Source of the DNA: Aliiroseovarius sp. S1339
Lineage (GTDB): Bacteria; Pseudomonadota; Alphaproteobacteria; Rhodobacterales; Rhodobacteraceae
NCBI RefSeq assembly: GCF_023195695.1
Contig: NZ_JALPQG010000005.1
Span: forward strand, 62,001-126,000
Direction: 5' to 3'
Length of the DNA: 64,000 nucleotides
Part shown: piece by piece, positions 48,516-58,185 of the stretch
How the letters are laid out: the number at the start of each line of letters is the position of its first letter
How positions within the stretch are numbered: the stretch's first letter is position 1
Program-made: the position numbers and the translations under genes
The notes under the pieces: generated by a model
Told to the model about the DNA's origin: nothing
The model's input: only the letters and a program-made list of their open reading frames with translations
Databases searched by the model: none

Positions 48516-49451
48516 ATGTCCGTTAACCCACATATCACGATCATGCTGGCGACCTATAATGGTTCGCTGAACTTGGAAGAACAGCTTGATAGCTTCGCCG
48601 ATCAATCCCACAAGAACTGGTCCATCCTTGTCAGTGACGATGGATCAACTGATAGCACGCGCGAGATATTGGAACGATTCTCCAACAAGGGACATCGGCT
48701 GAAAGTGCTGGAAGGGCCGCGCGACGGGGCTGCTGCCAACTTCATGTCACTGGTCGAACGCCTGCCCGCACACATACAGGATGGCGATTGGGCAGCTTTT
48801 AGCGACCAGGACGATGTTTGGCTTCCTCAAAAACTTGAACGTGCTGTGGCTAAATTGGGCAACATTGATGATAATCAGCCCGCATTGTTTTGTGCGCGCA
48901 CGTGGATCACCGACGAACAACTGGGGGGGCGACGTGTCTCTGCGCCACGGCCACGACCACTTAGCTTTCGAAACGCGCTGGTCCAGAACGTCGCTGCGGG
49001 CAACACAATCGTTTTGAACAAGGCCGCAACCAAGCTGTTGGCAGAGGCAGCACAGGAAGCGCAGAAGGTTATCATCCACGATTGGTGGGCGTATCAAATC
49101 GTCTCTGGCGCGGGCGGGTTGCTTTTTCACGACGACGAACCGGCGCTGCTTTATCGGCAGCATGAGGTTAATCAGATTGGCGCAAATGACAGTAAACGCG
49201 CCAAGCTGAAGCGTATGGCGATGCTGCTCAGCGGCACCTATACCAAATGGAACAAGATCAACATCGCGGCAATGCGGCGATCATCGCATCGGTTCACCAA
49301 AGAAAACCGAGCCGTTCTTGAAGAATTTGCAAGCCTGCACGACCTGCCGCTTCGCCAGCGTATGCAGTGCATGTCGAAGTTGAAATTGTACCGACAAACC
49401 CGTGCGAGCACGGCCGCGTTGTGGTTTGCGTCGCTCGCGCGACGAATTTGA
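48516..49451 (+). CDS. Family 2 glycosyltransferase (rhamnosyltransferase-like)
   Basis: A 311-residue GT-A enzyme: ITIMLATYNGSLNLEEQLDSF, ILVSDDGSTDSTREIL and WAAFSDQDDVWLPQKLE (metal/nucleotide site), then FHDDEPALLYRQHEVNQIG. Such enzymes add rhamnose or a related sugar. It follows rmlA on the same strand, 22 bases after its stop, so it is probably the last gene of that operon. Confidence 0.88.
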   Translation: MSVNPHITIMLATYNGSLNLEEQLDSFADQSHKNWSILVSDDGSTDSTREILERFSNKGHRLKVLEGPRDGAAANFMSLVERLPAHIQDGDWAAFSDQDDVWLPQKLERAVAKLGNIDDNQPALFCARTWITDEQLGGRRVSAPRPRPLSFRNALVQNVAAGNTIVLNKAATKLLAEAAQEAQKVIIHDWWAYQIVSGAGGLLFHDDEPALLYRQHEVNQIGANDSKRAKLKRMAMLLSGTYTKWNKINIAAMRRSSHRFTKENRAVLEEFASLHDLPLRQRMQCMSKLKLYRQTRASTAALWFASLARRI

Positions 49452-49633
49452 CAGCCCGGCCTGCGTTGGCGAGCGAGACAATCCCGTCCCGCCATGGCAC
49501 CCAGCCCTTGCCGCCTTAACGATAAACTGTAAGCGTTTTCCATGGCTGCGCCTTGTTTCGTATAGAAGACCTTAACCCCCGCTTGGCACCCTATATCTGC
49601 AATTCTGTTGCAGGGTGAAGATCGGGGTTTAAG

Positions 49634-52600
49634 GTGAACAAGTTTGGGTTCATCGGGGTCATTTCTGGCCCCGGTGTGGGGTATGCGTCAAACATAACAG
49701 ATATGGCCATTGCCACAAACGGCAGCGGTACAAATCTCTATACCACGACTGGCATGGGCGGTGGCGCAATGGTGTTTTCCATTGCGGCCAATGGTGCAAC
49801 CTCACTGATTGATCAGACCGCGTATTCCTATTCGGAAATGTCCTCTCCCATCGCGCAGATCGAGTTCTTGGATTATGCGGGCCAAGAGAAATTTGTTGCC
49901 TACGGAACCTATGACTGGACGCTTGATGGGTTTGCTCTCAACCCTTCGGGTTCACTCGGCAACTCAGCATCCATTTCGTGGAACTCGGGCGGAATAGGTA
50001 ACTTATCTGCATTTACTTCGACGACGCTCGGTGCGGACACCCACGTATATGCAGCGAATGCGACAAGCGAGGGTTTTAATCACTACACAGTTGATGCTTC
50101 CAACACGTTCAACTTGGTCAACAGCTACAGCTCGTTCGGCGGTAGCAATACCGCGGACATCGTCGACTTTGTGACCGTCGACGTTGCGGGAGACACGTTT
50201 TTAGTTTCAGCCGGCCAAAACAGCAACTCCATCAAAAGCTATCGATTGGACGCCAACGGCACACCGCACGAAGTGACAGCGTTGAGCGCGGATGAGTTCC
50301 TGCCGGTCTCGGCCCCTACGTCCCTTGTGACGGGTCAGGTGTCCGGCACGAAATACGTCGTTCTCAGCAGCGCTCTTACTTCATCACTGACCGTTCTGGA
50401 GGTTTTTGACGATGGAACTCTGAAACCTGTTGATCATGTGATCGACAACGACTGGACGCGCTTCGACGCCGTAACTGAAATGACGTCAGTGCAAGTCGGT
50501 GACCAGTTGTTCATCATCGCTGGCGGGGCCGATGATGGGTTGTCGTTGTTTACACTCGCCCCGGGTGGCACCCTTGTTTTGTTAGACACGGTCGCCGACA
50601 CCAACGCATCTTCTTTGCAGAACGTCGCGTCGCTGTCAGCGGCTTATGTCGGTGGGCAAATCCGCATATATGCAACCAGCGAAACGGAAGCGGGTATTAC
50701 GGTTTTCAATGTCGACCCCGGCCCAATCGGCCAAACCATTATGGGCGAAAGCACTGGCGAAACTTTGTCAGGTAGCGCGTCGAATGACATGATTTCCGGC
50801 GGTATGGGAAACGACGCCATTTTCGGTCAGAACGGCGATGACATATTGCTTGATGGTATCGGCGTCGACACGATGACCGGCGGCAATGGCGCGGACATTT
50901 TCGTGTTAACCGCCGACGATATGCCGGACACAATTACGGACTTCCAGCCCGGAACAGACAAGATAGATTTGTCTGGGTATTTCATGCTTTACGATGCGAA
51001 TTCCCTTGCGATCCAATCGATGTCATGGGGCGCAAAGATCACCTATCGCAACGAAGTTCTGAATGTATATCGCGATGGGGGTGGTTCGCTAAATGCGTCC
51101 CATTTCACGACCGAAGACACGTTATCTTTGGACCGACCGCCAAGCGGCTTTCACCACATCCCCGAAACCCTGAACGGCACCGGCGCGGCCGACATTCTTC
51201 AGGGCGACGAAGGAACAGAAACACTAAACGGGTTTGGTGGTGACGATCTTATGCTGATGTCTGAGGGGGCGGACATCTTTAACGGAGGCGACGGAACGGA
51301 CACGGTGTCTTACCAAGCGGCCACCGAATCTGCATGGATTGATATGCTGACTAACAACACCAGCGGTGCAGCGGCAGGAGACATGTATTTTTCGGTCGAG
51401 AACCTGATCGGCACTGGCTTCGACGACACACTGGGCGGAAACAATGCTGCAAACACCATAGATGGTGGTGATGGCAATGACTTGCTTATGGGCGGCGGCG
51501 GTGATGACAGCCTTCGCGGCGGCAGAGGGGATGACATCCTTCACGGAGGCGTGGGCGCCGACCTGTTGGACGGTGGGGAAGGCTTTGATACCGCAGCCTA
51601 CACCGAAGCGAGTAGCGGTGTGCAGGTTTCGTTGATGTCCGGGCTGACTGCCGGCGCAGCCGCAGGTGACGTTCTTATCAGCATTGAGGGGCTGACGGGT
51701 TCGGGCCACAATGACCGCCTGACCGGGGACGCAGGTTCAAATGTGATCAACGGCGGCAGTGGCTCGGACACCATCGAAGGCAACGGCGGTGCTGACATCC
51801 TGTTGGGTGGGAATGGCGATGATTTCTTGTCCGGTGACGCTGGAGATGATGAACTTTTTGGCGGCAATGGCAATGACATTCTGGAAGGCGGCGATGGTGG
51901 TGACCTTCTTGACGGAGGCAACGGCCAGGACAGCGCTGATTATCGTCGGGCTGGACAAAGTATTACGGTCAACCTTGCCACTGGTTCAGCAACTGGCGCG
52001 GCCATGGGTGACACTTTCCACTCGATCGAAAATTTAATCGGAACCAACTTTGGCGACAATATCACCGGGGATAATGGGGGAAATCGAATTACCGGTGACG
52101 GCGGTGACGACAACATTTCGGGCCTTGATGGCGACGATATTCTGTTGGGGAACGCGGGCCAGGATACTCTTAACGGCGGGTCGGGAAACGATCTAATTCA
52201 GGGTGGATCTGGTGATGATGTGATTGATGGCGGCGCTGGCAATGACACACTCTTTGGTGAGGATGGAAATGACGTTTTCCACTACAGTCTAGGTCAGGAC
52301 AAGTTCATAGGGGGAGGCGGAACAGACACAATAGACTTTTCGACAGCCGCTTGGCGCGTTTCTGTAAATCTTGCCAACGGCAAAGGCGGCTTTGCGGCAC
52401 ACGGCCAATCTTATCAATCAATTGAAGTGGTTATAGGAGGCCCGGGCAATGATCACATCATAGGGTCCCTGGGCGCAGACACCATCACCGGCGGGCGAGG
52501 GAACGATATCCTGAAAGGTTTTTGGGGCAACGACACGTTGTATGGTGACGGCGGGCACGACCTGCTACTCGGCGGCTCGGGTGATGATGTTATGTTCGGC

Positions 52601-53560
52601 GGCGACCATTCCGACCGGCTTCTGGGGCAATCGGGCAACGACACACTCGACGGTGGGCCCGGTGCAGATGTGTTGCATGGCGGCCCGGGTCGAGACACGA
52701 TCAGCTATGCAAGTTTTTCGCAGGCGGTCGGTGTAGATATCGCAACAAACCGGACGTGGGGTGCCGCAGCAACCGACAGAATTGCTTCGTTTGAAAACAT
52801 CATCGGAAGTTCCAGTAGTGATCAACTGTATGGCAACGGTTTAGCGAACGCGATCTTTGGCGGGTCGGGAAACGATCTTCTGCACGGACGCGGTGGGAAT
52901 GACGCACTGTTTGGTCAGGACGGAAACGACCGGATGCTTGCTGGGCACGGCAGTGACAGGTTCTATGGAGGCGCAGGCCGGGACAGTGTCATCATGACCT
53001 GGGAAACCTCTCCGGCAAGAGTTTGGTTATACGCAGGCCTCGGTGGCGGCAGTATGGCTGGCGACAAATTTTACGATATCGAAATCCTCCATGGGACGAA
53101 ATATGGCGACATTTTCTATGGGGATGCCAATGACAACTGGCTATATGGTTCGCGCGGAAACGATGTCCTTCGCGGCGGGCAAGGCAATGACGTTCTGGTC
53201 GGAAACGCTGACAACGATTGGCTGTTTGGCAACCAAGGGGCCGACCGTCTGAACGGCGGGGCCGGAAACGATCGCATCAATGGCGGTGCTGGAAGCGACA
53301 TTTTGATCGGTGGATCTGGCGCAGATGTCTTCGTTTTCACCGAAGGTGATGACCGCATAACTGACTTCGATATTCGCGAGGACAAACTGCGCATCACTAC
53401 GCAACTTGCTGGCGGAAATCACGATCCCTATCAGAATCTAATGTCTTATGGTGAAATCACATCGGAAGGTGCGCTTCTCGATTTTGGCAATGGTGACACG
53501 TTGCTCATTGAGAACATTTTGACATTCGACGACTTGCACGGCGCGCTGATCTGGTTTTGA
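49634..53560 (+). CDS. Large RTX calcium-binding secreted protein
   Basis: A 1308-residue protein with no signal peptide. Residues 1-370 form repeats of the F-x-L-x-x-x-G-x-L type, like a lactonase-type beta-propeller. From about 380 on there are many GGxGxD nonapeptides that bind calcium outside the cell. Six copies of an intervening block (about 51 residues, starting at residues 560, 656, 770, 902, 1025 and 1121) are interleaved with them. The end is acidic and hydrophobic (HGALIWF), as for type I secretion, though no exporter genes are nearby. GTG start at 49634. Likely a surface or matrix protein; the activity is unknown. Confidence 0.88.
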   Translation: MNKFGFIGVISGPGVGYASNITDMAIATNGSGTNLYTTTGMGGGAMVFSIAANGATSLIDQTAYSYSEMSSPIAQIEFLDYAGQEKFVAYGTYDWTLDGFALNPSGSLGNSASISWNSGGIGNLSAFTSTTLGADTHVYAANATSEGFNHYTVDASNTFNLVNSYSSFGGSNTADIVDFVTVDVAGDTFLVSAGQNSNSIKSYRLDANGTPHEVTALSADEFLPVSAPTSLVTGQVSGTKYVVLSSALTSSLTVLEVFDDGTLKPVDHVIDNDWTRFDAVTEMTSVQVGDQLFIIAGGADDGLSLFTLAPGGTLVLLDTVADTNASSLQNVASLSAAYVGGQIRIYATSETEAGITVFNVDPGPIGQTIMGESTGETLSGSASNDMISGGMGNDAIFGQNGDDILLDGIGVDTMTGGNGADIFVLTADDMPDTITDFQPGTDKIDLSGYFMLYDANSLAIQSMSWGAKITYRNEVLNVYRDGGGSLNASHFTTEDTLSLDRPPSGFHHIPETLNGTGAADILQGDEGTETLNGFGGDDLMLMSEGADIFNGGDGTDTVSYQAATESAWIDMLTNNTSGAAAGDMYFSVENLIGTGFDDTLGGNNAANTIDGGDGNDLLMGGGGDDSLRGGRGDDILHGGVGADLLDGGEGFDTAAYTEASSGVQVSLMSGLTAGAAAGDVLISIEGLTGSGHNDRLTGDAGSNVINGGSGSDTIEGNGGADILLGGNGDDFLSGDAGDDELFGGNGNDILEGGDGGDLLDGGNGQDSADYRRAGQSITVNLATGSATGAAMGDTFHSIENLIGTNFGDNITGDNGGNRITGDGGDDNISGLDGDDILLGNAGQDTLNGGSGNDLIQGGSGDDVIDGGAGNDTLFGEDGNDVFHYSLGQDKFIGGGGTDTIDFSTAAWRVSVNLANGKGGFAAHGQSYQSIEVVIGGPGNDHIIGSLGADTITGGRGNDILKGFWGNDTLYGDGGHDLLLGGSGDDVMFGGDHSDRLLGQSGNDTLDGGPGADVLHGGPGRDTISYASFSQAVGVDIATNRTWGAAATDRIASFENIIGSSSSDQLYGNGLANAIFGGSGNDLLHGRGGNDALFGQDGNDRMLAGHGSDRFYGGAGRDSVIMTWETSPARVWLYAGLGGGSMAGDKFYDIEILHGTKYGDIFYGDANDNWLYGSRGNDVLRGGQGNDVLVGNADNDWLFGNQGADRLNGGAGNDRINGGAGSDILIGGSGADVFVFTEGDDRITDFDIREDKLRITTQLAGGNHDPYQNLMSYGEITSEGALLDFGNGDTLLIENILTFDDLHGALIWF
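50769..53335 (+). repeat. Tandem RTX nonapeptides and six super-repeat blocks
   Basis: The DNA codes for GGxGxD repeats interrupted by a fixed block with the pattern Y-x6-[VIA]-x-V/I-x-L, then A-A-x-G-D, then S-[IV]-E-x-L-x-G. Blocks start at 51311, 51599, 51941, 52337, 52706 and 52994. The spacing is 96, 114, 132, 123 and 96 residues, so it differs only by multiples of 9, the RTX unit. Confidence 0.85.
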
Positions 53561-53664
53561 TCAGTCATGGCAACCCGCGCGCTGGTGCGTGCTGTTCGGT
53601 CTGCTCTCTTTAACCTTTTCACCGGATCAATCGTCGGAAGCAAACTCGCAACGGAGATCCCGAT

Positions 53665-54489
53665 ATGCCCGACACGTCGCCCGTATTATCACTGCCCCTT
53701 ATCCAAGCCGCGCAGGCGCAAAAGCATGTCACGCATAATGAAGCTGTGCGTATCTTAGATGTCCTTGTACAACTGAACGTGACCTCAGCCGATGAGCTAA
53801 GCCCGCCGCCTGCGGCAACCGACGGTGATCGCCACATCGTGCCCGCGGGTGCAACGGGCGACTGGGCCGGCAAAGATCACAACGTAACGTGGCTACAGGA
53901 TGGCGTCTGGCAATTCATCACACCGCTGGCTGGCTGGCGCGCAGACGTCACAAGCACCGCACAAGAAATCAGGTTTGACGGCGTCACTTGGGTCGACACG
54001 GCGCGTTCGACAAACAACCTTGATCTTGTCGGGGTGAACACAACCGCAGACGCCACCAACAAGCTGGCGGTCGCGGCGGATGCCACGCTTTTGTCCCATA
54101 ACGGCACTTCGCACCAGCTGAAGATCAACAAGGCAAGCGCGGGCGACACTGCGTCGCTGTTGTTTCAATCGAACTGGTCCGGTCGTGCCGAATTCGGACT
54201 GACAGGGGATGATGATTTTCGCGTAAAAACCAGTGCGGATGGGAGCAGCTGGAACGATGCCATCGTCGCAACTGGCGCGGGCGATGTCGGCATTGGTAAA
54301 AGCCCGGCGGCAAAGCTGGATGTGGACGGGGTCATGCGGTTGACACCAGTGACGATTGGCAACCTGCCCGCCGCAAGCACGGTCGGCGCGGGCGGCATCG
54401 CCTTTGTCTCAGATATCGCAGGCGGGGCGCAGCTCGCTTACAGCGATGGAACATCGTGGCTGAAAGTCCGCGACGGAAGCGCCGTCTGA
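53665..54489 (+). CDS. DUF2793 protein, phage/GTA fibre-like
   Basis: A 274-residue protein. The N-terminal half is the DUF2793 domain (SPVLSLPLIQAAQAQKHVTHNEA ... VWQFITPLAGWRA). The C-terminal half carries DVGIGKSPAAKLDVDGVMRL, a pattern common in tail-fibre and head-fibre proteins. DUF2793 proteins occur in gene transfer agent clusters of Rhodobacteraceae, from memory. No other phage gene is in the window. The start follows CGGAGATCCCGAT. The position after the RTX gene may mean a surface-binding role. Confidence 0.82.
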   Translation: MPDTSPVLSLPLIQAAQAQKHVTHNEAVRILDVLVQLNVTSADELSPPPAATDGDRHIVPAGATGDWAGKDHNVTWLQDGVWQFITPLAGWRADVTSTAQEIRFDGVTWVDTARSTNNLDLVGVNTTADATNKLAVAADATLLSHNGTSHQLKINKASAGDTASLLFQSNWSGRAEFGLTGDDDFRVKTSADGSSWNDAIVATGAGDVGIGKSPAAKLDVDGVMRLTPVTIGNLPAASTVGAGGIAFVSDIAGGAQLAYSDGTSWLKVRDGSAV

Positions 54490-54514
54490 TCAACTATCCC
54501 CGACACCCCAATAA

Positions 54515-54548
54515 AAGCGCCCGCAGGTTTTTTCCTTGCGGGCGTTTT
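54515..54548. terminator. Bidirectional intrinsic terminator
   Basis: CGCCCGCA (54519-54526) pairs with TGCGGGCG (54537-54544) and is followed by TTTT on the plus strand; an A-rich left flank gives a T run on the minus strand. It separates the convergent DUF2793 and rmlC genes. Confidence 0.82.
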
Positions 54549-54549
54549 C

Positions 54550-55128
54550 TTATGACGTGCGCGGACCACCGTGAAGGTCAAACGGCGTGGAAAACTCGGC
54601 CATTGACCCAGCCTCGCCGTCCTTACCGCTTAGCGTGGCTTGATCGGCGGGGATGCCCCAATCAATGCCAAGGTCCGGGTCATCAAAGCGCACGGACATC
54701 TCTGTCTCGGGCGCGTAATGGTCCGAGCATTTATAAAAAACATCCACATTGTCGGTCAGCGTTATAAACCCGTGCAGAAATCCTGCAGGGACCAACAGGG
54801 CAGAGCCGTTGTCATCCGACAGCTCAACCGCGACCCATTCGCCATAGGTTGGGGATGTGTGACGCGCATCAACCGCAACATCCAAAATTGCGCCGCGCAG
54901 ACACCGCACCAGCTTGGTTTGCGCATGCGGAGGGGCTTGGCAATGCAACCCGCGCACTGTGCCCTTGGTGGCCGAGCGTGACAGGTTGTCTTGGACAAAA
55001 GTGGACGGTAGGCCTGCCTGCTCCATCGCGCGGGTTGAAAAGGTTTCGCTAAAGAACCCGCGGTTGTCGCCGTGGCGGGCAGGCGTCACGATCACAACAC
55101 CTTCAAGTTTGGTCTTTTCCACCTTCAT
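54550..55128 (-). CDS. rmlC: dTDP-4-dehydrorhamnose 3,5-epimerase
   Basis: A 192-residue cupin RmlC: GDNRGFFSETFSTRA, VQDNLSRSATKGTVRGLHCQ (catalytic His) and VDVFYKCSDHYAPETE. It completes the four rml activities, but stands about 6 kb from rmlBDA and on the opposite strand. It is the only rml gene here read towards the DUF2793 gene. Confidence 0.95.
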   Translation of the reverse strand: MKVEKTKLEGVVIVTPARHGDNRGFFSETFSTRAMEQAGLPSTFVQDNLSRSATKGTVRGLHCQAPPHAQTKLVRCLRGAILDVAVDARHTSPTYGEWVAVELSDDNGSALLVPAGFLHGFITLTDNVDVFYKCSDHYAPETEMSVRFDDPDLGIDWGIPADQATLSGKDGEAGSMAEFSTPFDLHGGPRTS

Positions 55129-55201
55129 GGATGCGGCTCCATCAATATTGTGACCCCGGCCGGTGAATACTATCGAGCGGGCGTGTTAGGAAATTCAGGC
55201 C

Positions 55202-55837
55202 TTAACCCCGGATGCGCTTTGCGCGCCGACCGGGCAAGGGAAATAACTTTGCTGCGGTCAGGTACAGGATGTAAAGGTCCAGACGCAGTGATTTATTCAA
55301 GTGATAGATGTGGTCAAGCGCGGCCTTGCGGGGCACACAGCGCCTAAGGTAAACGCCCTCGGCTTCTTGCAATGACTCACACGCAGCCAGCATTTTTTCT
55401 TCGTGACTGTGAAAAATGATCGACGCCAGTCCGGTAATGCCGGGGCGATCCAGCAACACCTGTTTATAGATGTTGGGACGCGCCTGAACATATCGCGGCT
55501 CGGGCGGGCGCGGGCCAACGAAGCTCATTTCACCCTTCAGCACGTTCCAGACTTGCGGCAGCTCGTCCAGACGGTGGGCGCGCAGGAACTTGCCCATGGG
55601 TGTTATGCGGTTTTGTTTGTGGCCGCCCGTGATGCCGACATTTTCATGGTCCGGCACAGTACGCATCGTGCGGATTTTCAAAAGGTCGAAGGTTTTGTCG
55701 AACGTGGCATTCCGTTGCGAGCGATAGATGAACGGTCGCCCGTCACGCAACGTGACGACGACATAAAGCACGGCAAGCGTCGGGATCACTGGAATGCAAA
55801 GCACCAACGCAAGAACTATGTCGAAAAGACGCTTCAT
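55202..55837 (-). CDS. Monotopic phosphoglycosyl transferase (sugar transferase)
   Basis: A 211-residue enzyme of the bacterial sugar transferase family. One N-terminal hydrophobic segment ([21 protein letters not shown]) is followed by the core: [43 protein letters not shown] and [10 protein letters not shown]. It would load the first sugar phosphate onto undecaprenyl phosphate. The small PglC-like form lacks the large membrane part of WcaJ types. The start at 55837 is the best fit; the frame is open to 55960. Confidence 0.88.
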   Translation of the reverse strand: MKRLFDIVLALVLCIPVIPTLAVLYVVVTLRDGRPFIYRSQRNATFDKTFDLLKIRTMRTVPDHENVGITGGHKQNRITPMGKFLRAHRLDELPQVWNVLKGEMSFVGPRPPEPRYVQARPNIYKQVLLDRPGITGLASIIFHSHEEKMLAACESLQEAEGVYLRRCVPRKAALDHIYHLNKSLRLDLYILYLTAAKLFPLPGRRAKRIRG

Positions 55838-55883
55838 CCCCACTTCTTCCCGCTCACCTACTTCGGCTTTAGTATACGTGACT

Positions 55884-57218
55884 TCAACCATCCCAGCCAT
55901 CCGGTCCAAAGCCGCGCCGCCCAACGGCGCAATATGCGACAAAGCCGGCCTTTTTTGCATCCTTTGGCGAATAAATGTTGCGCAAATCAGCCATTCTTGG
56001 CGTTTCCATCCGTTTGGCCAGGCGCTTCAGATTCAAGGCTCGAAACTCGTTCCATTCCGTCAAGATCACAACAGCATTCGCATTCTGAGCAGCCTTATAC
56101 GCATCTTCGAACCAATGTGCACCCGGCAATAGTGCCTCACCTTCGTTTAGCCCCTGAGGGTCCACCACACGCACTTTCGCACCGCCTCCGATCAGCGCTG
56201 GAACAATCGTCAGGCTGGGCGCGTCACGCATATCATCCGTGTTGGGTTTGAAGGTCACACCCAGAACGGCGATTGTCTTGCCAGAAACCGCGCCGCCACA
56301 CAGATCGGTGATCTTGTCGACCATCCGCCGTTTGGTTTCGTCGTTGACGTTAATCACCGTTTCGGTGATTTGCATAGGCATTCCGGCTTCCTGACCGATA
56401 CGCGCCAACGCCTTTGTGTCTTTCGGAAAACAACTGCCGCCATAGCCTGGCCCGGCATGCAGGAACTTGTTGCCAATACGGCCATCCAGACCGATGCCCT
56501 TTGACACTTGCTTCACGTCTGCCCCGACCCGTTCGCAGAGGGCCGCGATTTCGTTCACGAAGGTGATCTTGGTCGCCAGAAAGGCGTTGGCCGCATATTT
56601 GATCATCTCGGCGCTTTCCAGATCGGTTATGACAATCGGGAAATCCCTAAGGAAGAGCGGCCGATAGATCTTGGCCATGATCTCGGTCGCACGTTCGTTC
56701 TGCACCCCGACAATGACCCGATCGGGGCGCATGAAGTCATCAATGGCCGCGCCTTCGCGCAAGAACTCCGGGTTCGAGGCCACGTCGAATTCAAGGTCGG
56801 GATGCGCTTTCTGGATCAGTTGTTTGACCTTCCGGTTGGTGCCAACTGGAACCGTCGATTTCGTGATCACGACAGCATAATCTTCAAGCGAATCAGCGAT
56901 CTCTTCGGCGGCCGCGAACACATAAGTTAAGTCCGCATGGCCATCACCGCGCCGCGTGGGCGTGCCGACGGCAATAAAAATCGCTTTTGCGCCCTGAACG
57001 GCCTCTTTTAGGTTTAGAGTGAAGGAAAGTCGGCCTGCTGTAACGTTTTTCGCCATCAGATCTTCGAGACCAGGCTCGTAGATTGGCACCCGACCAGCTT
57101 CCAGCATTTCAATTTTGGCGGGATCTTTATCCACACAGATAACTTCATGACCAAAATCTGAAAAACACACGCCAGAAACCAGGCCCACATACCCGGTGCC
57201 TATCATTGCAATTTTCAT
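55884..57218 (-). CDS. ugd: UDP-glucose 6-dehydrogenase
   Basis: A 444-residue Ugd. The NAD site is IGTGYVGLVSGVCFSDFGH, the SNPEFLREG motif is present, and the catalytic Cys263 is in GPGYGGSCFPKD. It oxidises UDP-glucose to UDP-glucuronate, giving uronic acid for the polysaccharide. Start ATG at 57218. It ends 46 bases before the sugar transferase gene. Confidence 0.95.
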   Translation of the reverse strand: MKIAMIGTGYVGLVSGVCFSDFGHEVICVDKDPAKIEMLEAGRVPIYEPGLEDLMAKNVTAGRLSFTLNLKEAVQGAKAIFIAVGTPTRRGDGHADLTYVFAAAEEIADSLEDYAVVITKSTVPVGTNRKVKQLIQKAHPDLEFDVASNPEFLREGAAIDDFMRPDRVIVGVQNERATEIMAKIYRPLFLRDFPIVITDLESAEMIKYAANAFLATKITFVNEIAALCERVGADVKQVSKGIGLDGRIGNKFLHAGPGYGGSCFPKDTKALARIGQEAGMPMQITETVINVNDETKRRMVDKITDLCGGAVSGKTIAVLGVTFKPNTDDMRDAPSLTIVPALIGGGAKVRVVDPQGLNEGEALLPGAHWFEDAYKAAQNANAVVILTEWNEFRALNLKRLAKRMETPRMADLRNIYSPKDAKKAGFVAYCAVGRRGFGPDGWDG

Positions 57219-57388
57219 CGGCTCGAAACCTCTGTTTTTCGATAATCTACGACGGGATGATGCATCGCGCAAACCCTGTCAACGGACGGCGAAGCTTCGC
57301 CCATCCAGACATCGCCCTATTCCCGTCATGCCCGTGCCATGGCAGGTTTGCACGTTGCGGGGCGTAACAAGATGAATAGGCCTGAAAA

Positions 57389-58027
57389 ATGCTCGGAAAA
57401 ACACTAAAAACCCTTGGCGCCGCGGTGCTTCTTTCGCTTGCTTCACTGTCCGTGGCTGCGGCGGCATCATGTACTGTTCCGAAAATATCTGGCGCCGAAA
57501 AAGCCATTCCTATCAAGGGATTAAACCAAACTCTGCTTGATAAGTCCGTCGCAGCCCGTGTGAACGCGGAACGCTGCCGACGCGGGCTTCCTGCCCTAGC
57601 CCCGGCATCTGGTTTAAGAAAACAGGCCGCGCGACATTCCAAGTGGATGGCGCGCAGTCAGAAGTTGAGCCACAAGGCCAGTGGCGCGTTCAGCCGCACC
57701 TTAAAAGATCGCCTGCGCGCATCAGGTGTTCGGTTCCGCACCGGTGCGGAAAACATTGGCTGGGTCCACCTTTACGGCATCGACGGCAACAAATTCATGA
57801 TTCGCTCGTCTCAACAGTGCCATTTTACAACCAATGGTGGGCGCAGGATCGGGCGGCATAGTTATAACAGTCTTGCCAGCTTGATTGTTCGAAAATGGAT
57901 GGAATCACCCGGACATAGAAAGAACATCCTTGCCCGAAAACTGCGTTACGGCGGTGTTGGGGCCGGTGTTCAGCCCGGATCGAAGTACTGTGGTTCGGTT
58001 TTCCTTACCCATATCTTCGCTGGATAA
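57389..58027 (+). CDS. Secreted CAP-domain protein
   Basis: A 212-residue protein with a signal peptide (cleavage near residue 26) and a CAP/SCP domain: VNAERCRRGLPALAP, then LRKQAARHSKWMARSQKLSHKA, AENIGW and SPGHRKNIL. Cys residues would form disulfides outside the cytoplasm. CAP proteins are often surface or stress related in bacteria. It diverges from ugd. Function unknown. Confidence 0.85.
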   Translation: MLGKTLKTLGAAVLLSLASLSVAAAASCTVPKISGAEKAIPIKGLNQTLLDKSVAARVNAERCRRGLPALAPASGLRKQAARHSKWMARSQKLSHKASGAFSRTLKDRLRASGVRFRTGAENIGWVHLYGIDGNKFMIRSSQQCHFTTNGGRRIGRHSYNSLASLIVRKWMESPGHRKNILARKLRYGGVGAGVQPGSKYCGSVFLTHIFAG

Positions 58028-58185
58028 TGGGGACTATTGCATCGTTGCCACAGGGCGGCGAAGTTCTGCGCGTGGGGGGTATCGAATGCAAGAACAGACT
58101 TCCAATAGCATTCGTGGTATGCAAAACAAACATGGACGGCTCGCTAAATCGGCGCTGCCCGCTAATTAATTATGGAGTATGAAAC

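Noticed and set aside
50769-53335. CRISPR-like or tandem DNA repeat
   Set aside because: The repeats are coding RTX nonapeptides with variable third bases; there are no constant repeats with unique spacers.
57288-57301. 14-base palindrome GGCGAAGCTTCGCC between ugd and the CAP gene
   Set aside because: Perfect but short and GC-rich; alone it is not enough to call an operator.
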